NCBI RefSeq assembly: GCF_017745095.1
Contig: NZ_JAGHZZ010000027.1
Location: forward strand, 1-62,349
Reading direction: 5' to 3'
DNA: 62,349 bases
Source: Sporocytophaga sp.
GTDB lineage: Bacteria > Bacteroidota > Bacteroidia > Cytophagales > Cytophagaceae
Below are positions 25,261 through 34,818 of this stretch, piece after piece; within the stretch, counting starts at the first letter, position 1, and each line of letters begins with the position of its first letter. The notes under the pieces are model-generated. The model was given only the letters and a program-made list of their open reading frames with translations, did not search any database and was not told where the DNA came from. Both the position numbers and the translations under genes were made by a program.

Positions 25261-25824
25261 TATAAAAGTTGTTAAAAATTATTTTTTCGAAATTATTTAA
25301 AAACAGCATTTCAACGAGCTATAATTTGAATTATTTCTTTTTATCTGAAAAAATAAATTGAATTATATTATATAAATTAAATTATGCTCCGTCAATCAAT
25401 TTTCATTAATCCATTTCTTGATCGATTAAACCTTTGAAATTTGAATGATATCAGAATAGAAATATGATGTCCCTTTTGACAAGTTAAAGAGGCATCTCCA
25501 ATGATAATGTAACTTTTGATACCAAGAATAAATTTTCATTAATAAATCCAGAGCCTAAACTACCCTATGCGGGCAAAATAACATTCTCTTCGGGGCTTTG
25601 CGAAAATTTTCAATGTAGAGGCACCAGCCCTTGATGGGCGGATTTGTTTCAACGTAGGTATAACCCTACCTTGAGAGATATGCAAAGAATATGCAGATTC
25701 AGAAGCTGAGGTGTTTCACAATTTCTACATGACGAAAGTAAAGATTACTTAAGCTGTACAATTCCACAAAGGATAAAGAAAGATTCGATTTAAAAGAACA
25801 TATATGATCTTCAAAATTTAAATC
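25261..25824. other. Intergenic region upstream of the TonB receptor, no gene seen
   Basis: 564 bp without a supported ORF. It contains small GC-richer palindromes at ~25620-25680 (CAGCCC...GGGC; GTAGG...CCTAC) in the phrase TGTAGAGGCACCAGCCC, which resembles dispersed REP-type repeats. The receptor's promoter must lie in the AT-rich stretch next to 25260. Confidence 0.4.
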
Positions 25825-26487
25825 TTATAACTTCCTAAGTAATCCTAAAAACTCTTCCTTTCTTTTTGCTTCCTGAAAAGCTCCTGAATAGTTTACAGTT
25901 ATTGTGCTGCTTGAGGTATCCTGAACTCCTCTTGAGGAGACACAAAGATGTACTGCATCGACAATTACTGCGACGTCTTCGGATTGTAAAGCCTCTTTTA
26001 AGCCTTCTGCTATTTGATTGGTGAGACGCTCCTGGACCTGTGGGCGTTTTGCATAATGTTGTACCAACCGATTTATTTTAGAAAGACCAATTACCTTTCC
26101 ATGAGAAATATATGCAACATGGACTTTACCAATTATAGGAACGAAATGATGTTCACAATAGGAATAAAGTGTTATATCCTTTTCAATCAGCATTTCATTA
26201 TACTTATACTTATTGTCAAACAGTTTAATGCTCGGCTTATTGACAGGGTTTAATCCGCTGAAAACTTCTTTAACATACATTTTAGCTACTCTGTGCGGGG
26301 TTCCTTTTAAACTGTCATCTTCCAAGTCTAATCCTAATAGAAACATAATTTCTCTAAAGTGTTTCTCAATTAGTTTTATCTTGACCTCATCATCCATCTC
26401 AAAGGCGTCATCGCGCAATGGAGTGTCAATGGAAGTACCAATGTGTTCTTCTCCAATCATATCCGATATTTCAGTGGCCGTATTCAT
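25825..26487 (-). CDS. folE: GTP cyclohydrolase I
   Basis: A 220-aa cytosolic enzyme converting GTP to 7,8-dihydroneopterin triphosphate, the first step of folate/pterin synthesis. Signatures are DITLYSYCEHHFVPIIGKVH (Cys and His zinc ligands), GLSKINRLVQHYAKRPQVQE and VDAVHLCVSSRGVQDTSSST (second zinc Cys and active-site His). The ~45-residue N-terminal extension is variable in the family. It lies 4 bp after the sigma-factor gene, so translation is probably coupled. The location in a sigma/DoxX operon rather than a folate cluster suggests a conditional pterin supply. Confidence 0.96.
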   Translation of the reverse strand: MNTATEISDMIGEEHIGTSIDTPLRDDAFEMDDEVKIKLIEKHFREIMFLLGLDLEDDSLKGTPHRVAKMYVKEVFSGLNPVNKPSIKLFDNKYKYNEMLIEKDITLYSYCEHHFVPIIGKVHVAYISHGKVIGLSKINRLVQHYAKRPQVQERLTNQIAEGLKEALQSEDVAVIVDAVHLCVSSRGVQDTSSSTITVNYSGAFQEAKRKEEFLGLLRKL

Positions 26488-26491
26488 TCTT

Positions 26492-27193
26492 TTATAGTTT
26501 TATTTCCGTCGTTACTCTTTTGACCATGGCGTCGCAATAAACCAGGTTAAATTCAAAAATTTCGGATGGTGTGTACGATTTTTCAATTTCCTTTTTCAAC
26601 ATGCCCTTAGCTCTGTTGAGTCGGACTTTAACGTTTGATTCACTTATGCCTAATATGTCTGATGTTTCCGCTACATTCATTCCGTTTATTTCTCTTAAAG
26701 AGAAAACCATTCGATAATCAAGTGGTAACTGCTGCAAAGCATTTTCAATAACCAACCCCAACTCTTTGGTAAGGATGGTTTTATTCATATCTGCAGACTG
26801 TTCATCAGAAAACATAGGGGTATATTCTGTTTTTATTTCATCAGGGATTTCGTTTTTAAAACCTGATTTTTGTTTTTTCCTAAAGCAATTGTTAAGCATT
26901 ATTTTGGTTATCCAGGTCTTGAAGGTTGCCCGGCTTTCAAACTTGGATAAATTGACATATGCATTTACAAATGTATCCTGCATGAGATCCTGAGTGTCCT
27001 CATGACTGTAGTTATATGCTCTGCCTGTTTTATACAGGTGAGCATTGTTTCTCCGGATAAGTATTTCAAATAATGCTACCTCTCCTGCCAGAATTTTTAG
27101 GATTATTTCTTCGTCAGAATATTGATCAAATTTCATTTTGTTACTACTATATTGAGTTTGAGCAATTGATTCATGTGCTGCTAAAATTGACAT
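26492..27193 (-). CDS. RNA polymerase ECF-type sigma factor
   Basis: A 233-aa sigma-70-family protein. Region 2 shows EDTQDLMQDTFVNAYVNLSK and then FKTWITKIMLNNCFRKKQ, and region 4 has LPLDYRMVFSLREINGMNVA and then LGISESNVKVRLNRAKGML as the -35 recognition HTH. A shorter start (M20, 27136) is possible, because the family usually begins near YSDEEIILKILAGE. The longer start is kept because it is 6 bp from the upstream stop and follows a purine-rich AATAAGAG. No anti-sigma gene is adjacent. Regulation of the operon, including folE, by this sigma is an inference. Confidence 0.92.
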   Translation of the reverse strand: MSILAAHESIAQTQYSSNKMKFDQYSDEEIILKILAGEVALFEILIRRNNAHLYKTGRAYNYSHEDTQDLMQDTFVNAYVNLSKFESRATFKTWITKIMLNNCFRKKQKSGFKNEIPDEIKTEYTPMFSDEQSADMNKTILTKELGLVIENALQQLPLDYRMVFSLREINGMNVAETSDILGISESNVKVRLNRAKGMLKKEIEKSYTPSEIFEFNLVYCDAMVKRVTTEIKL

Positions 27194-27199
27194 CTCTTA

Positions 27200-27583
27200 T
27201 TACTGTTTAATGATAGAGGCGATTCTTGCCATGGAGAATGCTGCTATGGCCATTACCAGATCGCGCACAGCTACGTCAAAATATTGTCCGTCAGTGATCA
27301 GGGAAATAGCAATCAGTGTCAGCCAAGCTGCAACTATTAATCCTCCTAATTGTGGCTTTATCAGTACGATGACTCCTGCTATTATCTCAATTACTCCTAC
27401 TATCATCATAAATACTTGAGGAGAAAATGGCATCGCGGGTTCGAGACTAGGGTTAAGATAATGTTCCCAATTGGTGAGAATATTTGTGAACTTGTCCAGG
27501 CCTGCGAGAATTGGCACAATGACAAAAGTGTATTTTAATAAATTAAATACAAATCTAAGTGAGTTTGGATTAGACGTTACCAT
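27200..27583 (-). CDS. DoxX-like integral membrane protein
   Basis: A 127-aa protein with four membrane helices. The helix-1 text LLKYTFVIVPILAGLDKFTN and helix-2/3 text FMMIVGVIEIIAGVIVLIKP, GGLIVAAWLTLIAISLI fit DoxX/DUF-type redox-linked membrane proteins. It is the first gene of a DoxX, sigma, folE operon (6-bp and 4-bp gaps). Its biochemical role is unknown; relatives are often tied to oxidative or electrophile stress. Confidence 0.85.
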   Translation of the reverse strand: MVTSNPNSLRFVFNLLKYTFVIVPILAGLDKFTNILTNWEHYLNPSLEPAMPFSPQVFMMIVGVIEIIAGVIVLIKPQLGGLIVAAWLTLIAISLITDGQYFDVAVRDLVMAIAAFSMARIASIIKQ

Positions 27584-27692
27584 TTTATTTATATTTTGAG
27601 TTATACTTCATTAGAGTAACTCAACAAGGAAATGGTTACAAAAAAGTTTTAGATAAGCTGAAAGCTAAAAGCTTAAAGCAGAAAGTTAAAGC

Positions 27693-27727
27693 AAATGAGG
27701 GTTTTCCATTATTGAAAGCCCTCATTT
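27693..27727 (-). terminator. Terminator of the DUF6496 gene
   Basis: Stem AAATGAGGGTTTTC/GAAAGCCCTCATTT (27693-27706 with 27714-27727, one wobble pair), starting 8 bp after the stop codon. The U-tract is weak. Confidence 0.7.
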
Positions 27728-27735
27728 AAGAAATA

Positions 27736-27915
27736 TTACTTCTTTTTTTCTGGAACTTTAGCTCCTTCTTTTCTTGCTTCAGAAAGACCGATTGCAATTG
27801 CTTGTTTTCTACTCTTTACAGGCTTTCTTGAACGTCCTGATTTGAGCTTCCCTTCTTTCATCTCTTCGATGCTCTCTTTGACTTTCTCCTGAGCTTTTTT
27901 GCTATATTTTGCCAT
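27736..27915 (-). CDS. DUF6496 small basic protein
   Basis: A 59-aa, lysine-rich protein, too short for many ORF callers. It starts MAKYSKKAQEKVKESIEEMK and ends VPEKKK, with the family core SRKQAIAIGLSEARKEGAKV. This is the DUF6496 signature found widely as small basic, possibly nucleic-acid-associated proteins. It stands alone between terminator-like hairpins. The role is unknown; high charge and the SRK-rich middle (KSGRSRKPVKSRK) suggest DNA or RNA contact. Confidence 0.85.
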   Translation of the reverse strand: MAKYSKKAQEKVKESIEEMKEGKLKSGRSRKPVKSRKQAIAIGLSEARKEGAKVPEKKK

Positions 27916-28064
27916 ACGTTTCTTATCGATTTTTCCTTATTAAATAACAAGGGAAATAGATTTATAGTTGGCTTTATGCTATTTTTAAGTGTTAAAAGGA
28001 GTTTAATTTATTACTTTAGATTTGGTGTTTAAATATATTGATAATCAACCTTTATTGATAAATA

Positions 28065-28094
28065 AAAAGTCCATTCGGGTGGGAATGGACTTTT
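28065..28094 (-). terminator. Terminator of the 1049-aa T9SS protein gene
   Basis: A perfect 12-bp stem AAAAGTCCATTC/GAATGGACTTTT with loop GGGTGG. The A-rich left arm gives a U-tract on the minus strand. It lies 51 bp beyond the stop. Confidence 0.88.
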
Positions 28095-28145
28095 AAAGAG
28101 TTTTAATTGGTAAGTCATAAGTGGTAATTAATTCATTAGCCCTGA

Positions 28146-31100
28146 CTATTTAATTTTAAGTAATTTACCTGAACTTACAGAGCCATTTTCATCTTCAAGC
28201 AAGTAGAAGTAGTAACCATTGTTAAAATTCTCTGTAGGAAGTATTTTTTCTGACCCATCCAGGGTTGCACTCAATACTAGTTTTCCATAGATGTCTGAAA
28301 CCTTTAAGTTATACCTTCCTGATGTATTTGAATTTGTATTTATTATCAGGTAATCTGAAAACGGATTAGGTGAAATAAAAAAGTTAGCTTTAAAAGTTTC
28401 TACTGTATTGGTGACATCCGGATTATAGTCTATCTCAATATCTTTTCCCAGAGTCAAATCTTCTCCACAGTTTTCTACTATCGTTTGTTCCAATTCATTT
28501 GTTATTACCGGACTATTGTAGTCAAAATATATGAGTGATTTATTTTTAATTACAGTGCCAGGAAGTATAGTTGCTTTGGGCTTTATTTTAAATGATATAA
28601 ATCCATGGCTATTTTTTTCATCGCTGGTGCTATCTGGTAAATAAATATTATTAAAGAATAACTTCAATACAGCATTTCCCTTTCCCTGCAAATTCCATGT
28701 GTAGTTATGAGAACCTCCTGTCAGTGATAAGGTCTCTATATCCAGGCTTTTATCAAGTGTATCTTCAACTATTACATTATATGCAACGTCATTTCCTGTA
28801 TTCTGAAACCTGATGGTATAGTTGATCCAATCAGTCGAAAAGATACCATGCCCCTGACCGCATCCTCTTGGCAAGACTGATTTGTCATTAGGGTCAAAGC
28901 TATCTCTCACTTCAAAGCATTTGGTACTTTGTTGAAATCCGCCTTCTTCAACCGATAGATCATTAACAAAATTTTTAGCTATACTACCATCTGTTAACTT
29001 TCCGCATCCTTCAAATGTACTTATCGCTTTTTCTTTTTCAGGATGAAATGGATTCTGATCAGCTTCTATTCTGATTGTTTTTCCGGAAGCAGGAATCTTT
29101 AGTGTTATTAATTTACCTGCTGAAATTTTCATTTGCTTTTTAAAAGCAAGCACTGAATTATAGAATATCCTGAGTTGCGTACTATCAGACATATCTCCCG
29201 TTCCCTGATTTAAAATCACTACTTGCAGAATTCCATTAGATAAACAGCTTGTTTTAATAATCAGATCTGATTTATCCCATTTCTGATAATTAATACAAGA
29301 ATTTGAAGGGGAAATTTTTGCCTCCATACAATACGTTCTACCCCTTATAGTTTCATCACTACACATAATAGAATCATTGATAATGATAGCCCCTCCACCT
29401 CCTTGCGCAATAAGGCCTGTATGGAAGATTAAGGTTGTATCATTAACCCTGGTAAAAGGCATTGAAGAATTTTGTATTCTTAAAACAGAAGGGGTTGTTA
29501 ATTTAATTGTAGCATCTTCAACATAGTCACTTCCTTCATTTGAATAGTGAATAAATGTTTGTCCTGGAAAACATCGCCTCATCCGGTCCTTTACCAGAGA
29601 GACATTTAGCAATGGACAAAAAATGCCTTTATTACCAAAATTATATCCCGAATACACTTTACCAGAACCTGTTAAGGAAACTGAAATACTTTGATTATTG
29701 GCTGGACAGCTTTGTTCTGCAACATAATCCAAATTAGCTTTAATTACTTGTCTTATCTTTAGATCACGACTGCCTTCATCAACAACTATTCTGAAGTTAC
29801 CATTGATGTCTGTCATATCATAATAATCTCCAGGCTCTGCAACTATTATCCTACCAGATAAACCTCTTTCATTTTCGTCTTTATTGCAATTACCATTTTC
29901 ATCTATAAAAACTTTTCCCTGGATATAATTATAGTTTATAGAAGTAGTGAAGTCATCTTTGATCAATAATAATGTTGCATCGCTTTCAAGGTTATTAAAT
30001 GTTTTATTCCCAATTTTATAAACATCATCTCTCCTATTGCAGATTGCGATCAATCCTTTTTTATCTATATCAATCCCCCCTTTTCGTTCTGCAGTGAAAT
30101 AATTCTCTGCCCATATAAAGTTACCTGACGGAGCAATTTTAGATACGAAGGCATTGGTAGCTCCTTGTGGTTCAGCAAAAAGTGTCTTATCCCCATAATT
30201 AAACAGATTGCCAAAACATCCAAAGATGAAGGCATTACTTAAATTATCCAGCTGAACACCATATGCCTGATCATCTCTTCCTACTTGTCCCCATGACTTT
30301 TGCCATATAGCAATCCCTTCTGCATCAAATCGGCTTGCAAAGATCTGGCTACTATTTTGTCCCAAAGAAGTTTGTCCTACCACCACAGTATTTCCAACGT
30401 TATCAGCACTTATATCCCAGGGGTAATAAAAGTCAGCCCTAAGTTCTTTAGCCCACAATGGTTTTCCATTAGAGTTGAGCTTTGTTAAGTAACTTCCTTC
30501 ATCATCTTCCGGTTTGGATAATTCAATAGTTTCCAACTTCACATCTCTATAATACCTGCCAGTTATAAATACATTACCAAGTGAATCAAGGCAAATTCCT
30601 GAAGCATTTACATAACCACCATATGTATCTCCAGCCCCCACGGTTCCCCAAACTCCTGTTCTATCGGGAGTTAATTTGATGACGTAAAGACTTGCTGATG
30701 ACGATTTTTGATTTCCGATTAATTCAATTCCATAATAGAAACTCCTCTGTTCAAAAGTGCCTGTCACATAAATATTGTTATTACTGTCATTGGTGATGGC
30801 AGTAATATTATTAGACTGAAGATTTCCCCAAATCATATTACCATTCTTATCAAGCTTGATAAAAGCATAGGGGCCAGATCCCGGGATGGGTACGTTTTCA
30901 ATTTTAACATCACTACCTTGTATTTTTCCCACCATAATGATATTATCGTCAGAATCAACAGTCATACAGACAGGCTCATCATAATATATACTTTCATTTC
31001 CTCCTATATTTTTTGCCCAAAGGCAAATTCCCCTTTTATCAAATTTAGCTATATAGATATCTCCACTTCCATTGGCAGTCAATTTGATATCTCCAAACGT

Positions 31101-31295
31101 TGTAGATTCAAAAAAGTATCCTATCATTATAATATTTCCCTGACTGTCAAATGCAGGTTTATCAGCATATTCATATGATGGCCCTGTTGACGTTGTGCCC
31201 CATACGATACTTTGGGCATTACATTCCAGGCCTAATATTGTGCAGAAGATTAATAAGATAGTTAGAAAAAAATTACACATGTTTATTATCTTCAT
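28146..31295 (-). CDS. Secreted SBBP-repeat/DUF7619 protein with T9SS sorting domain
   Basis: A 1049-aa exported protein. The signal peptide ends near ...GLECNAQS. About nine ~45-residue SBBP/beta-propeller repeats occupy ~30-430 (NVFITGRYYRDVKLETIELS, NIIMVGKIQGSDVKIENVPI, and G(L/N)xxW lines). An SdrD-like/collagen-binding B-type domain (KVFIDENGNCNKDENERGLS) is at ~455, followed by conserved-repeat domains and a DUF7619 domain (WINYTIRFQNTGNDVAYNVI to YFDYNSPVITNEL). The T9SS type A end is FFISPNPFSDYLIINTNSNT to SSGKLLKIK. The start codon overlaps the stop of the frameshifted paralogue (ATGA), so they form an operon. The role is likely cell-surface structural or adhesive. Confidence 0.88.
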   Translation of the reverse strand: MKIINMCNFFLTILLIFCTILGLECNAQSIVWGTTSTGPSYEYADKPAFDSQGNIIMIGYFFESTTFGDIKLTANGSGDIYIAKFDKRGICLWAKNIGGNESIYYDEPVCMTVDSDDNIIMVGKIQGSDVKIENVPIPGSGPYAFIKLDKNGNMIWGNLQSNNITAITNDSNNNIYVTGTFEQRSFYYGIELIGNQKSSSASLYVIKLTPDRTGVWGTVGAGDTYGGYVNASGICLDSLGNVFITGRYYRDVKLETIELSKPEDDEGSYLTKLNSNGKPLWAKELRADFYYPWDISADNVGNTVVVGQTSLGQNSSQIFASRFDAEGIAIWQKSWGQVGRDDQAYGVQLDNLSNAFIFGCFGNLFNYGDKTLFAEPQGATNAFVSKIAPSGNFIWAENYFTAERKGGIDIDKKGLIAICNRRDDVYKIGNKTFNNLESDATLLLIKDDFTTSINYNYIQGKVFIDENGNCNKDENERGLSGRIIVAEPGDYYDMTDINGNFRIVVDEGSRDLKIRQVIKANLDYVAEQSCPANNQSISVSLTGSGKVYSGYNFGNKGIFCPLLNVSLVKDRMRRCFPGQTFIHYSNEGSDYVEDATIKLTTPSVLRIQNSSMPFTRVNDTTLIFHTGLIAQGGGGAIIINDSIMCSDETIRGRTYCMEAKISPSNSCINYQKWDKSDLIIKTSCLSNGILQVVILNQGTGDMSDSTQLRIFYNSVLAFKKQMKISAGKLITLKIPASGKTIRIEADQNPFHPEKEKAISTFEGCGKLTDGSIAKNFVNDLSVEEGGFQQSTKCFEVRDSFDPNDKSVLPRGCGQGHGIFSTDWINYTIRFQNTGNDVAYNVIVEDTLDKSLDIETLSLTGGSHNYTWNLQGKGNAVLKLFFNNIYLPDSTSDEKNSHGFISFKIKPKATILPGTVIKNKSLIYFDYNSPVITNELEQTIVENCGEDLTLGKDIEIDYNPDVTNTVETFKANFFISPNPFSDYLIINTNSNTSGRYNLKVSDIYGKLVLSATLDGSEKILPTENFNNGYYFYLLEDENGSVSSGKLLKIK

Positions 31296-34200
31296 TCTAT
31301 TATTAGAAACTTACCTGATTTTACAATCTCTCCATTTTCTTTCAGAAAATAATAATGAATACCTTTTTTGAATAATGATTTAGAAATTTCAGTCTTATTG
31401 GCATTTACTCTTTCATGGAAAATCAAATGTCCAGTTACGTCTAATATCTCAAGGTCAAGATCTTTATGTTGGTCTGTTTCAAAATAGACATTTTCAGTTG
31501 ACGGATTAGGATAAACCATCAGAGCTTTCATTTCTTTTTTAGATGAGATATCAGTTGATACATCTTCAAATGTAATAAGATCGACTTGTGAAAAATCAGT
31601 TATGTATTCACTTTTTATAGTATGGAAAACTGTATTAGTTAATATGGGACTATTATAGTCAAAATAAATACCCGCCTGGTTTTGAATGACTGTTCCTTCC
31701 TGTACAGAGGGTTTAGCTTTTATTGAGAAATCAACAAATCCATTGCTCATTAGAGCATTGGTTGTGCTATCGGGCATATTGATTTCGTTGAATACAAATG
31801 TGAGAACCGGTTTTTTCTCACTTCTTATACTCCATTGAAATGGATGAGAAGCAGCTCCAACAGACAATGTAGAAAGGTCAAATGATTCATCTAGGGTATC
31901 CTTTAAAACTACAGTAAAAACAGTATCGGTACCTGTATTTTGAAAGTAAATTTTATAATTAAAAGTCTCACCTGGTTTAATTGCATTTTCACTTCCAACG
32001 CCTGTTGGTATTGCTTCTTTTAAATTAGGATCAAAACTACCTACTATCTCTGCACATGAAATAGATATTTCAGGACTTCATCATCTTGTGGCAGTGCATT
32101 CACAAGACCTTTGGTCACTTCACCTTCTGTACTTTTACATTTTTCCACTGTAAGAAATACATATTTAAGTTCAGGATGATTTTTCGTTTGATTTGCCTCT
32201 ACTCTAAGTGTTCTACCTGTACCTGATACCAGAAAGCTTAAAATATCGGATGACTTGAGCTGAAGTTTAGAAGTATATATTACTTTATTATTGCTAAGGA
32301 TCCTGTATTCTGTTGGTTCCTGCATATTTCCTGATCCTGTATTTCTTATAACAAATCTGACTAATCCGTTATCCAGGCATTGACTGGTTATTTCAAGATT
32401 AGATCTATCCCAGTCTGGGCTGGCGATTCTACAGGAAGATGATTTTGGAGTGATCACTGCTTTGATACATTCAGTTAATCCAAGTAGTTTCTCATTCCCA
32501 CATACAACAGAATCAACTATATTAATTGATAATCTTTCTCCTGATTTAAGGACCGGAATTTTATACGTCACTAAACTATCATTTGCTGAGTTCCAGGAAA
32601 TTGATGAAGAAACAGGTTTTACATTTTGAGGAAATAATACTTTTAATGTTAAATCGGAAGCATCTATACTCCCTGAATTTTCACATAAAACTGACAAATT
32701 GTTTGTAAAGCATCGTCTTAATCTTGCCTGGATTATACTGACAAAAACATCGGTGCATGGATTGGTCTTTATTCCAAAATTTCTATTGGCATAAACTTCT
32801 CCCATAGTAGTAGCTGATATTTTTAATTGCTTGTCAAAAGGGCAAAACGAATTGATAGTTGAGGAACCGAAATTATCTTTTAGTAATGCAAGCGTATAAT
32901 CTCCAGGGGGAAGTACAAAATCATAATTACCCTGTGGATCTGTCAAAGCATAAAATGGGCCAGGCGTAGCCATTAACATTGCATTTCTGACACTTTTTTC
33001 ATTATTGTCTTTCTTACAATCTGAGTTAAAATCATAAAATACATTTCCATTAATGATTGCGGAGCTACTCATATTTGGTGTATTGAGAAAAGGAACAGTC
33101 CTTCCAATTGCATTGTTTGGATTGCTGATAGTATCATAAGACATATAATATCCCCCGCATAAAAGTTTGTTATCTTTATCTACAGCAATACTTTTAATTA
33201 CAAATGTTGAAGAAAATACCGGAATACGACCGGGATCTGCTATGGTCTTAGAAGATAAAAGTTCGTTGGTTTCAGCATCATGTGTTTCTATATATACCTG
33301 CCAACCTACAGTATAGTTGACAACCGGATTTCCGGCAGTATCCAGACATAAATTATCTCCTCCATTGTCATGATTTAATGTATTGGAATTTAATATGATG
33401 TCCCATGCCTTGTTTCCATCAGCGTTAAACTTCCCCAAAACTCTAGGAAATGGATCTGTACTGTTGCCATAAACGCCTCGATAACCCGTATAAAAAATAT
33501 CACCATTTTTATTTACAGCAATATCAGTAATTCCTTCATCATTAGAAGTGCTGTAACTCATAAAAGACAAACAATATCCGTTTGGGTTGAACTTAATAAT
33601 ATATCCATCTGAACCGGTACCATAGTTACCCAAACTCCCACAATCGGATACATATCCGCAGTGTACTGATCCTGCTAAATAAAAATTATCGTATTGATCC
33701 ACCGTAACAGCTCCGGCGTACTCTCCTGTACAAATAGATGATGGATTTGCTATATTTTTTGCCCAGAAAAAATTTCCTGATTGGTTTAATTTTGCAACAA
33801 AGGCACGTCCTGCCTCCTTACCTATATTCACACCATTGATAATTGTATTGTTAGCTATAGATCCACAGATAATAACATTTCCTTTACTATCTACGGCAAT
33901 ATCTCTGCCGCAATCAACAGACCATCCAAAACTACTTACAAGGAGAAAAGCATTTTGAGTGGGTGCTGCTCCTCCACCACCATTTACCCAAACTGTTTTC
34001 CCCTGAGAGGTAATTTTACATACAAATAAATCATTGCCTCCCCTTGATGGCCAGTTAATCTGACCTAATTTAAGCATAGAAGGTACCGGTGGCATAGATA
34101 TCTCCTTTCTTATCAATGGCTAAACTTAATACTGCGCTTGGCCCTTCATCAGATGAAGAAGTTTTTAGCCAGACAATTTCTCCTGAGCTGGTTAATTTTG

Positions 34201-34429
34201 CTATGAATAGTCCTGTATAATTCTTGGAACCTACTAATTGATGGTTTTGCCATTTAACAGTATCTCTGAATACACCGACGACAAAAATATTACCATATTC
34301 ATCCTGAATGATTTTATTAATGTTTAACGCGCCTGGGCCATCTGTTTTAGCATACCAATTGGTCTGCTGTGAAAAAAGATTACTCAAATTGAATACAAAG
34401 AAAAAAATGAAAATGAGAAAAGTTTTCAT
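31292..34429 (-). pseudogene. Paralogous SBBP/DUF7619/T9SS gene with two frameshifts
   Basis: Three frames together make a ~1040-aa paralogue of the next gene. Frame 1 (ATG 34429) has signal MKTFLIFIFFFVFNLSNLFS and stops after IYATGTFYA at ~34070. Frame 2 resumes LKLGQINWPSRGGNDLFVCK and runs through the propeller, the SdrD-like domain (GNVFYDFNSDCKKDNNEKSV) and conserved repeats to LPQDDE. Frame 3 continues SPEISISCAEIVGSFDPN, the DUF7619 domain and a T9SS end (YPNPSTENVYFE to KSGKFLIIE). Breaks lie at ~34085 and ~32070. Each is explained by one base. Everything else is conserved, and the TGA overlaps the next ATG. It may therefore be a recent pseudogene, phase-variable, or carry sequencing errors. 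ATG 34429 is chosen over 34552 because of the signal peptide. Confidence 0.8.
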
Positions 34430-34605
34430 ATATAAAATGACATAATTTATGACATTAAATTTAGTCATTTTAAATTTTATTAGGAAAATTTTAAGAGAGC
34501 ATAGATTTAATTGAGTATAAAAAAATGAGAATTTAATAATACTAGAGCTCACTATTAGCCTTTCTTTTCAGAGACATAACTACAACTATGTAAATCTTTA
34601 TTTTG

Positions 34606-34726
34606 GTCATGCTGAACTTGTGAAGCATCTGAGTTTGGAAAAAGAAGGAAACTGAAGCTATTCGGCAGGCGTTATTGAAATTGAAATTTCTTTATCTATC
34701 AGATCCTTCGAAGGCTCGGGATGACA
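34606..34726. repeat. Dispersed ~120-bp repeat with imperfect terminal inverted repeats
   Basis: Ends GTCATGCTGAACTTGTGAAG and (complement of the right end) TGTCATCCCGAGCCTTCGAA are related, and both lead into ATCT. The phrases 'GTCATGCTGAACTTG...AGCATCT' and 'GATCCTTCGA...CTC.GGATGACA' recur between genes in many Bacteroidota genomes (from memory). It looks like a MITE- or REP-type element. The rest of the 34430-34818 gap is empty. Confidence 0.55.
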
Positions 34727-34818
34727 GCAATTCTAATGATAGTGTAATAAAAAGGGGTAAGCTAACGGTCATATCCTTTTGGAGATGATTTTGAGAAGGG
34801 CAATGAGAACTAAATAAT

